From NCBI GenBank assembly GCA_012970285.1, contig JIBW01000002.1, forward strand, positions 1,302,001-1,366,000: DNA of 64,000 bases, in the 5' to 3' direction. Origin of the DNA: Bacillaceae bacterium JMAK1. GTDB lineage: Bacteria; Bacillota; Bacilli; Bacillales; Marinococcaceae. The notes beneath the pieces were generated by a model. The model searched no databases. It saw only the letters and a list, made by a program, of their open reading frames with translations, and was not told the origin of the DNA. Positions 19,669 to 28,535 of the stretch are shown piece by piece. Both the position numbers and the translations under genes were made by a program. Within the stretch, counting starts at the first letter, position 1, and every line of letters starts with the position of its first letter.

Positions 19669-20412
19669 TTATTGTTTCAACTGATCTTGAAACCAGCGAA
19701 TTCGGTAACAGTATTGAGCCGCTTCTCCGAGTTGAATGAGTAATTGATAATTAATCGTTGCACCAACAAACAAGCCGAACCCTGGAATGAGTTGCAATGT
19801 TTTTGGTACATCAATAAAGTCTCGATATTCTAGCTGAAACGTCACCCAATCAATTGCTTGATCGATCGTTAACTCTTCTCCGAATTCGTCAACGAATGTC
19901 TGCCATTGTTCCATTCTCGCCAGCGTTTCTTGTTGTGTCTTTCGGCTTGAGAAGGCCATTTGAAAGATGTTTAACAAAAACAATCGCTCATCCACACGTT
20001 TCGGATCATAGCCATAAATTTGAGCAGATGTGAATAGGAACCGCATTTTTATAGCGAGTAACATCGGAAAGTCACTCATGCCAAGAAGTATACCTCCAGC
20101 ACCTGTTCCTGCCCCTTCTAAGCTTGCGGTTCTGCGGTACGAAACGATTGCTTTTTGTAACGCTTCGTCTCTTTGTTCTAATGAAAGCTGTTGTAGCGGC
20201 TCTTTCTTTTGGATGTATTCACTCGTATTCATCGTCGTGTCAATCATCTGTCTAATGGCATTCCCGATTGTCACGTGTACTTTATCAGGAACGTACCCGT
20301 TCATTTTTGATTGAAATGACTTTGTCCAATCTTTTACCATCGATGGGTTTTTTGCCAGTTTGCGTTTCCAAGCATTCAGCTCCATTAGAGCTTCCTTTTC
20401 ATACGCTTCCAT
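19669..20412 (-). CDS. ecsC: EcsC family protein
   Basis: 247-aa EcsC/DUF ecsC family member, third gene of ecsABC. It contains the glycine-rich hydrophobic segment GAGTGAGGILLGMSDFP and a second hydrophobic patch (LIPGFGLFVGATINYQLL). Its role is unclear; in B. subtilis ecsC is not needed for the Ecs secretion phenotype. The ATG at 20412 has GGGGAGGA upstream, 19 nt after ecsB. Confidence 0.9.
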   Translation of the reverse strand: MEAYEKEALMELNAWKRKLAKNPSMVKDWTKSFQSKMNGYVPDKVHVTIGNAIRQMIDTTMNTSEYIQKKEPLQQLSLEQRDEALQKAIVSYRRTASLEGAGTGAGGILLGMSDFPMLLAIKMRFLFTSAQIYGYDPKRVDERLFLLNIFQMAFSSRKTQQETLARMEQWQTFVDEFGEELTIDQAIDWVTFQLEYRDFIDVPKTLQLIPGFGLFVGATINYQLLIQLGEAAQYCYRIRWFQDQLKQ

Positions 20413-20431
20413 TGCAACGTCCTCCCCAACT

Positions 20432-21664
20432 CTAAGATAAAGCGTGTAGCGATTGTTTAAACCATTTAGGAAGTTGAACTTTAACATAAGCAATGACCAT
20501 AAGAAGCATCATAAACAATGCGATCATGGTATAGAACAGAGACCAAGATGTAATAAACGTAATGAGTGTAAACCAAATCGATTGGATGACCATGACATTG
20601 CGAACGAGTGATTGTACCGATTGTTGCCTCACTTGTTCAGGAACTGGATACAATTCTGGCCAAACCATCGTCTTATGATGATGATAAATCGTCACCAGTT
20701 GTGAACCTGTAATGTACGTGAACAAAATTGCAATAACAACGGCTAGCCCTTGAAGATCCTCTGGGGTTGCGTAAATTAACAATGCTCCCACAATGGCTAG
20801 TCGGATCATAATACCGAAATAATCGCCAGAACGTGCAAACGTTTTGCCGTACAAAAATACGTACGTATTGCTACGCTTTGTTACTAATCGATTCCACTGA
20901 TTCGAAAGGATGCTTCTTCTTCTTACTCTCGCCTTAATGTGTGGCACATCGACGAAGGCATTCGCAAACGTGTAAAACGAGTTTAACCGTTCTTCTTCTA
21001 GTGAGATTAACTGGTCCCATTTCAAACGGTATTTCTCGTGTAAAGGCCGATAATATCCGAAGAAGAGTAGGATCATGAGCACTCCTACAGCAAGAACGAA
21101 CCACCACTCGAGCATGAGCACGAAAAACACAAACACGAGGTTTACAGCGAATCGTAGCCATCGCAATTTCCACTGCTGAGACACGTACTGATATCGAAGC
21201 TCCGACCAATACGCATACACATTCCATCCTTTCGCTGCAATTAGAATAAGGAATGTGATGAGCAGTTGATTAAATTCCCCAATTCGGTCGGTATAAAGTG
21301 GACCTAGTAAAAACAACACGAGCGCGAGCACGATACTTTGCAGGAACCAACTATAGCGTAACGCGCTTTGTAAATAGCGATTCATCTTTGCTTCCATTGG
21401 TAGCAAGTAAACGAGATCACCCGTTTGAAAAAACGTTCGTACCGATGTCTTCGTCAACATAAAGGCAAACAAGACAGCAAGAACTTGGACGACTGGAAAT
21501 GTACTTGGAAGCCAGTCCAAAAACGAATTATAGTAAATGCCGATGATGAGTACGATCCCACCGATGGCAACCATTAAACCGCTATTAGCCATGAGCGTTA
21601 TGTAACGTCTACTCACAGACCAAAACTCTTTAGCCCTCTCTTGCCACAATTGATCAATACTCAT
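20432..21664 (-). CDS. ecsB: EcsB, ABC transporter membrane subunit
   Basis: 410-aa multi-spanning protein with about eight to ten hydrophobic segments and no ATPase motif. With EcsA it forms a transporter that affects protein secretion, competence and membrane proteolysis (RasP processing) in B. subtilis. The ATG shares one base with the ecsA stop (TGATG). Confidence 0.9.
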   Translation of the reverse strand: MSIDQLWQERAKEFWSVSRRYITLMANSGLMVAIGGIVLIIGIYYNSFLDWLPSTFPVVQVLAVLFAFMLTKTSVRTFFQTGDLVYLLPMEAKMNRYLQSALRYSWFLQSIVLALVLFLLGPLYTDRIGEFNQLLITFLILIAAKGWNVYAYWSELRYQYVSQQWKLRWLRFAVNLVFVFFVLMLEWWFVLAVGVLMILLFFGYYRPLHEKYRLKWDQLISLEEERLNSFYTFANAFVDVPHIKARVRRRSILSNQWNRLVTKRSNTYVFLYGKTFARSGDYFGIMIRLAIVGALLIYATPEDLQGLAVVIAILFTYITGSQLVTIYHHHKTMVWPELYPVPEQVRQQSVQSLVRNVMVIQSIWFTLITFITSWSLFYTMIALFMMLLMVIAYVKVQLPKWFKQSLHALS

Positions 21665-22398
21665 CAATCATCTTCCTTTGTCATTTCAACATAAATCTCA
21701 TCAAGTCCTGCGTTTGGCATGTTGGCTTGCGTTCGAAGTTCAGCAAGTGTTCCTTTTAAATAAACCGTTCCGTGGTGTAACAATACGAAACGATCACAAT
21801 ACTTTTCCGCAGTAGACAAGATGTGGGTAGACATGAGTATGCCTGCGCCACTATTCTTCATTTCAATCATTTGGTCGAGTAGTGACTGGATTCCAACAGG
21901 GTCGAGTCCAAGAAATGGCTCATCGACCACATACAATTCTGGTTTCACTAAAAACGCACACATGATCATGACTTTTTGGCGCATCCCTTTAGAGAAATTG
22001 CTCGGAAACCAATTTTTCATTTTTGCCATTCGGTACATTTTCAAGAGTGATTCGGCCCGTTCTTCCCAATCGGTAAGATCATAAGCCATCGCCGTTAAGC
22101 GGAGGTGCTCCCATAATGTTAGTTCATCATATAAAATCGGAGTTTCTGGAATAAAGCTCATCGTTTGTCGGTACGTATCCAAATCATCTGAGATCGTCTT
22201 CCCATTTAACGTAATGGCTCCGTCTGTCGGCTCTAACAGCCCTAGAATATGCTTGATCGTCGTACTCTTCCCGGCACCATTCAAGCCAATGAGACCGACA
22301 ATCTCACCGCGCTCAACGCCAAACTCTACCTGTTTAATGACAGGCTTATTTGGATTGTAACCACCTGAAACGCTTTGAACGTGTAGTAGTTGTGTCAT
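21664..22398 (-). CDS. ecsA: EcsA, ABC transporter ATP-binding subunit
   Basis: 244-aa ATPase with Walker A GLNGAGKST, a signature region FSKGMRQKV, Walker B LYVVDEPFLGLDP, and the switch His in STHIL. First gene of ecsABC, diverging from hit. GGAGG lies before the ATG. Confidence 0.95.
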   Translation of the reverse strand: MTQLLHVQSVSGGYNPNKPVIKQVEFGVERGEIVGLIGLNGAGKSTTIKHILGLLEPTDGAITLNGKTISDDLDTYRQTMSFIPETPILYDELTLWEHLRLTAMAYDLTDWEERAESLLKMYRMAKMKNWFPSNFSKGMRQKVMIMCAFLVKPELYVVDEPFLGLDPVGIQSLLDQMIEMKNSGAGILMSTHILSTAEKYCDRFVLLHHGTVYLKGTLAELRTQANMPNAGLDEIYVEMTKEDD

Positions 22399-22533
22399 TG
22401 TGTCCCTCCATATCTTGCCAATACGTTTATTGTACCCTTAACCTTTAAAATTGAAAACGGATGTAAGTTTAGAAGTGTGAATTAACGTCAGATTTGCTAT
22501 AGTAGACTTACAAGTAGCAAAGGAGGACTCACA

Positions 22534-22968
22534 TTGTCTGCACACGAAGAAAACTGTGTTTTTTGCAAAATCATTGCAGGAGACATTCCATCTACAAAAG
22601 TATACGAAGATGAGACCTGTGTGGCATTTTTTGATATTAGCCAAGTAACGAAAGGTCACACACTCCTTATTCCAAAAACTCACGAAGAAAACATCTTTGA
22701 GTTACAAGAGGAAACAGCGGCGTCACTCATGAAGAACGCACCAAAAATCGCCAGAGCCTTAAAAGAGCAATTCGGCAGTGTTGGCATGAACCTCGTCAAC
22801 AATAATGGCGAAGCTGCTTCTCAAACGGTATTTCACTATCACCTTCATTTCATACCACGTTACGGTGATGATGAAATTTATTCGAACTGGGATCAAAATC
22901 AAGGCGACAAACTAAGCACTGACGAAATGCAAAAAATTGCAGCGCAACTACAAACACGACTGGCGTAA
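22534..22968 (+). CDS. hit: HIT family nucleotide hydrolase/transferase (Hit)
   Basis: 144 aa. CVFCKIIAGDIPSTKVYED is the usual N-terminus, with Cys residues of a zinc site; the histidine triad is HYHLHFIPR. Likely hydrolyses nucleoside phosphoramidates or dinucleotides. The start is TTG with AAAGGAGG upstream. A TATAGT -10 element is visible at 22498. Hit lies divergent to ecsA, as in B. subtilis. Confidence 0.95.
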   Translation: MSAHEENCVFCKIIAGDIPSTKVYEDETCVAFFDISQVTKGHTLLIPKTHEENIFELQEETAASLMKNAPKIARALKEQFGSVGMNLVNNNGEAASQTVFHYHLHFIPRYGDDEIYSNWDQNQGDKLSTDEMQKIAAQLQTRLA

Positions 22969-22971
22969 TTG

Positions 22972-22997
22972 ATTAAGAAGGGGTTTCCCTTCTTAAT
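22972..22997 (+). terminator. Stem-loop between hit and serC
   Basis: Perfect 11-bp inverted repeat (attaagaaggg) with a GTTT loop, ending just upstream of the serC ribosome binding site. No U-run follows, so it may be a weak terminator, an attenuator or an RNA stabiliser. Confidence 0.5.
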
Positions 22998-23017
22998 TCA
23001 ATGGAAGGAGAATGAAT

Positions 23018-24124
23018 ATGCCTAGCGAACGAATACATAATTTCAATGCTGGACCTGCTGCTTTACCTGAATCCGTTTTAAAAGTTGCCCAGGATGAGCT
23101 ACTGAATTATAAAGAAACCGGCATGTCCATAATGGAGCATAGTCATCGCGGTCAAAGTTACGAGCAAGTTCACGAAGAAGCAAAGGCGCTTATTAAAGAG
23201 CTTATGACTATTGACGATCGTTATGAAGTTCTTTTTTTACAAGGCGGTGCTAGCCATCAGTTTGCAATGATTCCTTATAACTTTTTAAAGCGTGGTACAA
23301 GGGCCAACTATATTTTAACTGGTTCATGGTCAGAAAAAGCTAAAAAAGAAGCGAATTATATCGGGCAAACGTACAGTGGTGCCTCGTCAAAAGCTGATCA
23401 TTACACTCACATTCCAACTTTAGATACGATTAAGACGAGTAAAGATGACGCCTATATTCATCTTACGTCCAATAATACGATTTACGGCACAGCTTGGTCG
23501 AATTATGAACCGCTAAAAGATTGGGACGCTCCCGTTTTCGCAGACATGAGTAGTGACATTTTTAGCCGTCCGATTCCCGTTGATCACTTTGACTTAATTT
23601 ATGCTGGCGCTCAAAAGAACTTAGGTCCATCTGGTGTTACGGTTGTGATCGTTAAACGCGAGTTAGTTGAGCGCTTTGCAGAACATACCGAACAACTTCC
23701 AGCAATTATGCGTTATCAAACGCACATAGAAGGAAACTCGTTGTATAACACGCCTCCAACGTTTGCGATTTACATGATGAAAACCGTATTAACTTGGATA
23801 AAAGAAAATGGTGGCCTCGAAGAAATGAAGCGGCGCAATGAACAAAAAGCAGCACTTCTTTATCAAGCCATTGATGAGAGTAACGGATTCTATAAAGGAC
23901 ATAGTAACAAAGCTTCCCGCTCATTAATGAATGTCACATGGACGTTACCGACAGAAGAGTTAACGAAGCAGTTTTTGACAGAAGCTTCTGAAAACCACTT
24001 CAGTGGATTAAACGGGCACCGCTCGATCGGAGGAGTTCGAGCTTCGATTTACAACGCTGTCCCACTGGAATCTTGTGAAGTTTTACAAAGCTTCATGCTT
24101 GAATTTGCGAAAAAACACCGATAA
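23018..24124 (+). CDS. serC: Phosphoserine aminotransferase
   Basis: 368 aa, class V PLP aminotransferase converting 3-phosphohydroxypyruvate to phosphoserine in serine synthesis. The N-terminus FNAGPAALPESVL is diagnostic; the PLP lysine lies in AGAQKNLGPSGVTVV; HRSIGGVRASIYNA is at the C-terminus. The second of two ATGs (23018) is used because AAGGAG is 7 nt from it. Located between hit and hpr, as in B. subtilis. Confidence 0.96.
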   Translation: MPSERIHNFNAGPAALPESVLKVAQDELLNYKETGMSIMEHSHRGQSYEQVHEEAKALIKELMTIDDRYEVLFLQGGASHQFAMIPYNFLKRGTRANYILTGSWSEKAKKEANYIGQTYSGASSKADHYTHIPTLDTIKTSKDDAYIHLTSNNTIYGTAWSNYEPLKDWDAPVFADMSSDIFSRPIPVDHFDLIYAGAQKNLGPSGVTVVIVKRELVERFAEHTEQLPAIMRYQTHIEGNSLYNTPPTFAIYMMKTVLTWIKENGGLEEMKRRNEQKAALLYQAIDESNGFYKGHSNKASRSLMNVTWTLPTEELTKQFLTEASENHFSGLNGHRSIGGVRASIYNAVPLESCEVLQSFMLEFAKKHR

Positions 24125-24140
24125 AACGGAAATATCTAAA

Positions 24141-24179
24141 GAAAACCACAATGAATTTTAAAGACATTGTGGTTTTCTC
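24141..24179 (+). terminator. Terminator of serC
   Basis: GAAAACCACAATG/CATTGTGGTTTTC with an 11-nt loop and a following TCTT. Confidence 0.85.
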
Positions 24180-24288
24180 TTCCATTTTAAATACTTTTTA
24201 CCTATACTAAAGCTAAGACATCTTTTTACAATATTTATAAAAACTTCTGAATCGTGTAGTGAAATGACACAAATTGTGGAGGACTGTT

Positions 24289-24849
24289 ATGGATCAAGCT
24301 AGAAAAGATTGGGAACAATCGCTTGCTTTTAAGCATCGTCTTGCGTACTTGAGTAAAGCACTTTGGAAGTCAGTTGAGAAAGACTGGCAACGATGGCTAC
24401 AACCCCATGGGCTCAACATTAACGAACATCAGATTCTTTGGATTACCTATCAATTCGGGGCACCTGTATTGTCTGAAATTGCTAAATATGGCGTCATGCA
24501 TGTTTCAACAGCGTACAATTTTTCAAAAAAGTTAGAAGAAAGAAACTTAATAGTTATGGGTAAACAAGAAGAAGACCGAAGACATACTTATGTTCAGTTA
24601 ACTGAACAAGGCAAGTCTCTTTTCTTAAAGACGATGGAATCCTTTACATCTGAAACTCATGATACGCTCCAAAGCACGCTTCCGTTAAAAAGTTTATATG
24701 GTAAATATCCGGAGTTTTCTGAAGTGGCTACTGTCGTCCGACATATTTACGGTGAAGATTTCACAGATCAATTTAACACGTTGACACTCGAAGAAGAGCC
24801 TGCGCCTCTCGTATCAACGAGCTCTTCTCCACGTGTAACGCCTCAATAA
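24289..24849 (+). CDS. hpr: MarR-type regulator Hpr (ScoC)
   Basis: 186 aa. The winged helix runs from about residue 40 to 125 (INEHQILWITYQFGAPVLSEIAKYG, recognition helix near VSTAYNFSKKLEE, wing around QEEDRRHTYVQLT). Hpr represses extracellular protease and sporulation genes during the transition state. The ATG at 24289 has GGAGG upstream. Regional order serC-hpr-prsA supports orthology. Confidence 0.93.
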   Translation: MDQARKDWEQSLAFKHRLAYLSKALWKSVEKDWQRWLQPHGLNINEHQILWITYQFGAPVLSEIAKYGVMHVSTAYNFSKKLEERNLIVMGKQEEDRRHTYVQLTEQGKSLFLKTMESFTSETHDTLQSTLPLKSLYGKYPEFSEVATVVRHIYGEDFTDQFNTLTLEEEPAPLVSTSSSPRVTPQ

Positions 24850-24867
24850 TCATTGAGGCGTTTTTTT
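24839..24867 (+). terminator. Terminator of hpr
   Basis: CGCCTCAAT/ATTGAGGCG with a 4-nt loop and seven T; the hpr stop codon is inside the stem-loop. Confidence 0.92.
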
Positions 24868-25408
24868 AATAATTGCCTCGGATCGTTATTTGACCATCTT
24901 GAAACGATTCTGCCTGAATTACAAGATCATTATCTAACTCAATTTCTGTAAGACGGACATCAATGACGCCTTCATTTGCATTTACATAAATCCAGTCTGG
25001 AAAATCAGCCGCCTCATCGACGAGACGAAGAACTGTGCTTGCCGGCAAAGATAACGCACCAACCGAAAATCCATCTTCTATTAAACGGATGTTTCCGTTT
25101 TCCGTTATTTCTGGGATGAACTGGACTTGAATGTCCACATTCATACCGACTACTTCATACGTGTTACTTAAACGTAGCTGTTCTTCTTGACTTTCTAACC
25201 GAAATGGTTCATCAAACTCAGATTCAATGTATCGATTGACCCGCTCAAGGTCTGTTTCTACAGTGAATAGAGGTACAAGACCATCTTCAATGTGTTGTTC
25301 TTCTGGAATGGCTTGTTGGTCGGAAGATGATGTAAGTAATAAAATGACAACAAGGAAGCCTCCGATGATGATTGCAAGTAATGTGAAAAAGGCAATCTTC
25401 CACTTCAT
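24866..25408 (-). CDS. YpmS/DUF2140-like membrane-anchored protein
   Basis: 180 aa: an N-terminal TM (about 5-28) followed by an acidic extracytoplasmic domain with alternating beta strands (EQLRLSNTYEVVGMNVDIQVQFIPE, then GFSVGALSLPASTVLRLV). This resembles the YpmS family, whose function is unknown. The ATG follows GAGGTG. It converges on hpr, and the two ends abut at the terminator. Confidence 0.6.
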   Translation of the reverse strand: MKWKIAFFTLLAIIIGGFLVVILLLTSSSDQQAIPEEQHIEDGLVPLFTVETDLERVNRYIESEFDEPFRLESQEEQLRLSNTYEVVGMNVDIQVQFIPEITENGNIRLIEDGFSVGALSLPASTVLRLVDEAADFPDWIYVNANEGVIDVRLTEIELDNDLVIQAESFQDGQITIRGNY

Positions 25409-25543
25409 GTGTGTGCACCTCATTTCATTGAATTACCCCTTACTTTACACGATTCATGCCAACGAGTCGAAAAAATTGTATTGCTATCTTTTTTCCTTAA
25501 ATTTTGGTACAGTTGTTGAAGATAAGGGTTTGGAGGTCTATGG

Positions 25544-25726
25544 ATGGAAGTCATTTTATTTATCTTTTTTGCTGCGGGTTATTTGCTCGTCATTAATTCA
25601 ATGACGAATGCCATGGTCGTTCAAAAAGAAATTGCAGAAGAAAAAGTTCCGAGCATATTTACGACCATTAACGTATTAATTATTATTTTACTAACCTCTA
25701 CGTATGTACGGTTACTGATTATTTAA
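25544..25726 (+). CDS. Small membrane protein, unknown
   Basis: 60 aa with two hydrophobic segments (about 2-22 and 40-59) joined by a short charged loop containing EIAEEK. GGAGGT is 6 nt before the ATG, and a strong terminator follows, so it is very likely a real single-gene unit. I do not recognise a family. Confidence 0.65.
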   Translation: MEVILFIFFAAGYLLVINSMTNAMVVQKEIAEEKVPSIFTTINVLIIILLTSTYVRLLII

Positions 25727-25733
25727 TATGCAC

Positions 25734-25770
25734 AAAAAAAAGGAAGGGATCTCGATCCCCTCCTTTTTTT
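25734..25770. terminator. Bidirectional terminator
   Basis: A-run, GGAAGGGAT/ATCCCCTCC with a CTCG loop, then a T-run; serves the small + gene and the - YjcZ-type gene. Confidence 0.9.
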
Positions 25771-25783
25771 AGTATAACGGCAA

Positions 25784-25897
25784 TTAGCAACCGCCGCCGT
25801 ACCCTCCACCCCAAGATGCACCGATGATAATAAGAAGGATGAAAAGAACCACTACTAATGCAAATCCTCCGCCGTAACCATATCCACCGTAACTCAT
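25784..25897 (-). CDS. YjcZ/SscA family sporulation peptide
   Basis: A 37-residue peptide: a Gly/Tyr-rich start ([12 protein letters not shown]), a single hydrophobic helix ([17 protein letters not shown]) and a GGGYGGGC end. This is the pattern of the YjcZ family of small sporulation peptides. GGGGAGA lies 8 nt before the ATG. Family members are made during sporulation; function unknown. Confidence 0.85.
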   Translation of the reverse strand: MSYGGYGYGGGFALVVVLFILLIIIGASWGGGYGGGC

Positions 25898-26149
25898 GAT
25901 CAAATCTCCCCTTCTAGAAGTATATTGGTCTGAACAGGACAAATTCTCGAGTGAAACGACGTTGTCTTTTGTGTCTGTTTCTCTCTCCCATTCTTAAGCT
26001 ATCTTATGTAGAAGTAGCGAGTTGGTTTGGGCGATATACCTAGAAAAGCATTTTTTCTTATTCTTCTTTATGGTATAGTTATGGTTGTCTTGAGAAATCT
26101 TACCTGTATATTCATGCTTACGCTGATCAGAAATCGCTGGGGGGCGTTT
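25898..26149. other. Intergenic region, no gene seen
   Basis: AT-rich leader region between the YjcZ-type gene and prsA. A TATAGT at about 26074 could be a further upstream -10 element, without a convincing -35. Nothing else recognised. Confidence 0.4.
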
Positions 26150-26178
26150 TTGAAGCCTAAGAACATAGATCTTATAAT
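26150..26178 (+). promoter_or_regulatory. Sigma-A promoter of prsA
   Basis: TTGAAG, 17-nt spacer, perfect TATAAT; the expected start point is about 22 nt before the TTG codon. Confidence 0.75.
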
Positions 26179-26207
26179 GGATGATTACACATGAGGGAGT
26201 GTTTGTT

Positions 26208-27131
26208 TTGAAAAAGAAACACCTTATGGTTGCACTAGGGATGACATTAGTGCTTGCCGCATGCAATAACGACGATGAGCAAAACAACGCTACAGACGTT
26301 GATGAAAGTGCTGATATCGCATCAATTAATGATGAGACAATCACAGAAGGCGAATTCGTCGCCTACATGAAAAACGAATTCGGGGAAATGGCTTTTAATC
26401 AAATGATTCAAAGTTATGTCTTTAACCAAGCTGCTGATGAACTTGGTATTTCTGAAGATGAAATTCAAGAAGAATTAGACGATGTGAAAGAACAATTCGG
26501 TGTCGAGAGTGACGAAGATCTACTTGAAATGTTGCAAATGCAACAAGTTCCAGTAAGTGATCTTGATCAACTTAAAGAAGACTTTATTATCCCACAAGTC
26601 GTCATTGATGAACTTCGTTTCCAAGACGTTGAGATTAGTGAGGATGATTTAGAAGCTTATTACGAAGAGAATCAGGACAGCCTCCATCAAGTGGAAGCCC
26701 GTCATATTCTCGTTGAAGATGAAGAAACAGCTGAAGAAGTCATTGCTGAACTTGAAGATGGTACAGACTTTGAAGCGGCTGTTGAAGAATACTCTGAGGA
26801 TACAAACAGCATTCCAGCAGGCGGAAGCGTTGGTTTCTTCCCACGTGAAGGAGTTATGGAAGAGAACTTCTCTGAAGTAGCTTTTGAACTTGAAGTTGGT
26901 GAAATCAGTGAGCCGGTTGAATCCAGCCTCGATTACGGATATCACATTATTGAAGTTTTAGACCGTCATGACTCATTTGAAGACGTTCGTGAAGATATTG
27001 AAGCGATTCTCACTGAACAAGAAGCAAGAAGTCCAAATGAAGTCGTTGAAGAGCTTATGAATGAATCTGACATTAACATTTTAGAAGACGACTATGAAGA
27101 TTGGTTCCAGCTACCTGAACCGATGATGTAA
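26208..27131 (+). CDS. prsA: PrsA, extracytoplasmic peptidyl-prolyl isomerase lipoprotein
   Basis: 307 aa. Start TTG with AGGGAG 8 nt upstream. Lipobox VLAAC puts the lipid Cys about residue 19. A SurA-like helical N-region is followed by the parvulin PpiC domain (VEARHILVEDEETAEEVI, GGSVGFFPREGVM, YGYHIIEVLDR) and a C-terminal helical part. PrsA folds exported proteins at the membrane-wall interface. The mature protein is extremely acidic, about 90 Asp/Glu against 9 Lys/Arg by my count, quite unlike the Lys-rich B. subtilis protein. Own promoter and terminator. Confidence 0.96.
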   Translation: MKKKHLMVALGMTLVLAACNNDDEQNNATDVDESADIASINDETITEGEFVAYMKNEFGEMAFNQMIQSYVFNQAADELGISEDEIQEELDDVKEQFGVESDEDLLEMLQMQQVPVSDLDQLKEDFIIPQVVIDELRFQDVEISEDDLEAYYEENQDSLHQVEARHILVEDEETAEEVIAELEDGTDFEAAVEEYSEDTNSIPAGGSVGFFPREGVMEENFSEVAFELEVGEISEPVESSLDYGYHIIEVLDRHDSFEDVREDIEAILTEQEARSPNEVVEELMNESDINILEDDYEDWFQLPEPMM

Positions 27132-27135
27132 GTAT

Positions 27136-27169
27136 AAAGACCACGACAAGTTGTCGTGGTCTTTTTTTA
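27136..27169. terminator. Terminator of prsA (also faces yhaL)
   Basis: AAAGACCACGAC/GTCGTGGTCTTT with T-run; symmetrical, so usable from both sides. Confidence 0.9.
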
Positions 27170-27439
27170 ATGATTGTGTTCCATTCTTCTCTTCTTCTCA
27201 TCTTCCATTCTTCGAATGTACACTCGTCCTTCTTGTTCAATCCATTCATCAGACACTTTCTTCTCTTCTAATGTTGATTTGATCCACATGTATCCTGATG
27301 CTACCGCTGCCAATACGACGACAAATACCCACCAAGGTAATGACGTTACTGCTGTGTCAGCAGTAAATCGTTGTACGATTGCAAGTACGACAAACAGACC
27401 CGCTAACGTCAAAAGCATTCGTTTTGAACGACTTTGCAT
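27167..27439 (-). CDS. yhaL: YhaL family sporulation protein
   Basis: 90 aa. Two hydrophobic segments (about 7-23 and 34-52, including LPWWVFVVVL) precede a charged C-terminal helix (TLEEKKVSDEWIEQEGRVYI). The WIEQEGRVYIRRMEDEKKRR tail is characteristic of YhaL. In B. subtilis yhaL is a sporulation gene next to prsA and yhaM. The ATG at 27439 follows GGGGTGGG. Confidence 0.82.
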   Translation of the reverse strand: MQSRSKRMLLTLAGLFVVLAIVQRFTADTAVTSLPWWVFVVVLAAVASGYMWIKSTLEEKKVSDEWIEQEGRVYIRRMEDEKKRRMEHNH

Positions 27440-27517
27440 ATACCCACCCCTTAACACTTGTCCAAGTCTTTACTAATAACACTATGTAGTGGAACAATCA
27501 CTTATGACAATCAAATT

Positions 27518-27556
27518 AAAAAGCGATCCAAGCATCTAAATGCTCGGATCGCTTTT
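27518..27556 (-). terminator. Terminator of yhaM
   Basis: AAAAGCGATCC/GGATCGCTTTT with an inner AGCAT/ATGCT; symmetric. Confidence 0.88.
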
Positions 27557-27557
27557 C

Positions 27558-28514
27558 TTACATTGATTTCGGTCGATAAAAGGTTCGGTTTTCAAGTGGC
27601 ATGATGCGTTCACTGAACATTCCAGGCTCGACTTTTTGTAGTGCTCGGTCCATCATGTTCATCTTCGCATCTAGATTATCAATATAGTGAATGATTTCCG
27701 CCTCACGAAGAAGTGGTGGTTTAGGGCTCCCCCATTCACCTTTGCCGTGATGACTAAGAACGATATGTTCTAAGAGCATCACTTCTTCGCCTTCAATCCC
27801 AAGCTCATTCGCTGCTTGATGAATTTCTGAAGCAATAATTGAAATATGCCCAATGAGCTTCCCTTCAACCGTGTACTCCGTATCAATTGGCCCCGATAAC
27901 TCTCGGACTTTCCCGAGGTCATGTAAAATAATACCAGCATATAACAAATCGGTATTTAACGACGGGTACAAATTCGCAATTGATTTTGCTAAATGCAACA
28001 TGCTTACGACGTGATAAGCAAGTCCTGACATAAATTCATGATGGTTTCTTGTTGCTGCTGGTGCTTCCATAAACGCTTCCTCGTATTTCTTGACGAGGTG
28101 CCGTGTGAGTCGTTGTACGTTGGCATTTTGAATATCAAAGATGTACTGGTTGATTGTCTCTTGCATATCTCTTTTTTGTAACGGTGCACTTTGCACTAGA
28201 TCTTCCAAGTTCACTTGATCCGTTTCATTCGCTGGGCGAATGCTTGCAATCTTCAATTGCAAGCGTCCTCGATAATCAAATACTTCTCCTTGAACGAGCA
28301 CAACGGTTTTGCCTACATACTTTGACTCATCTTCTTGAGAAACACCCCAAAGCTTTGCTTCAATCTCACCTGTATCGTCTGAGAGTCTAAGCGTTAGAAA
28401 CGCTTTTCCGTTACTTGCAATCCCTCGGACGGATTGCCTAATGAGCATATAGCGCTCAATTTTATCTGCAACTTTTGCATAAAAGATTCCTTTCATCGTC
28501 AGTGACAGAGTCAA
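27558..28514 (-). CDS. yhaM: YhaM, 3'-5' exoribonuclease
   Basis: 318 aa. The N-terminal OB-fold ([19 protein letters not shown]) is followed by an HD domain ([38 protein letters not shown]). YhaM degrades RNA and ssDNA from the 3' end. The TTG at 28514 is 10 nt from GGAGGAG and sits in the loop of a small hairpin; ATG at 28496 is an alternative giving a more family-like N-terminus. It starts only 21 nt after cssS, so it is probably in one transcript with cssRS. Confidence 0.93.
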   Translation of the reverse strand: MTLSLTMKGIFYAKVADKIERYMLIRQSVRGIASNGKAFLTLRLSDDTGEIEAKLWGVSQEDESKYVGKTVVLVQGEVFDYRGRLQLKIASIRPANETDQVNLEDLVQSAPLQKRDMQETINQYIFDIQNANVQRLTRHLVKKYEEAFMEAPAATRNHHEFMSGLAYHVVSMLHLAKSIANLYPSLNTDLLYAGIILHDLGKVRELSGPIDTEYTVEGKLIGHISIIASEIHQAANELGIEGEEVMLLEHIVLSHHGKGEWGSPKPPLLREAEIIHYIDNLDAKMNMMDRALQKVEPGMFSERIMPLENRTFYRPKSM

Positions 28515-28523
28515 TAACTCTGT
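28505..28523 (-). promoter_or_regulatory. Hairpin over the yhaM start codon
   Basis: ACAGAGT/ACTCTGT, a perfect 7-bp stem whose 5-nt loop contains the TTG. It lies directly after the Shine-Dalgarno sequence and could modulate start selection or initiation. Confidence 0.5.
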
Positions 28524-28535
28524 GCTCCTCCTCTC

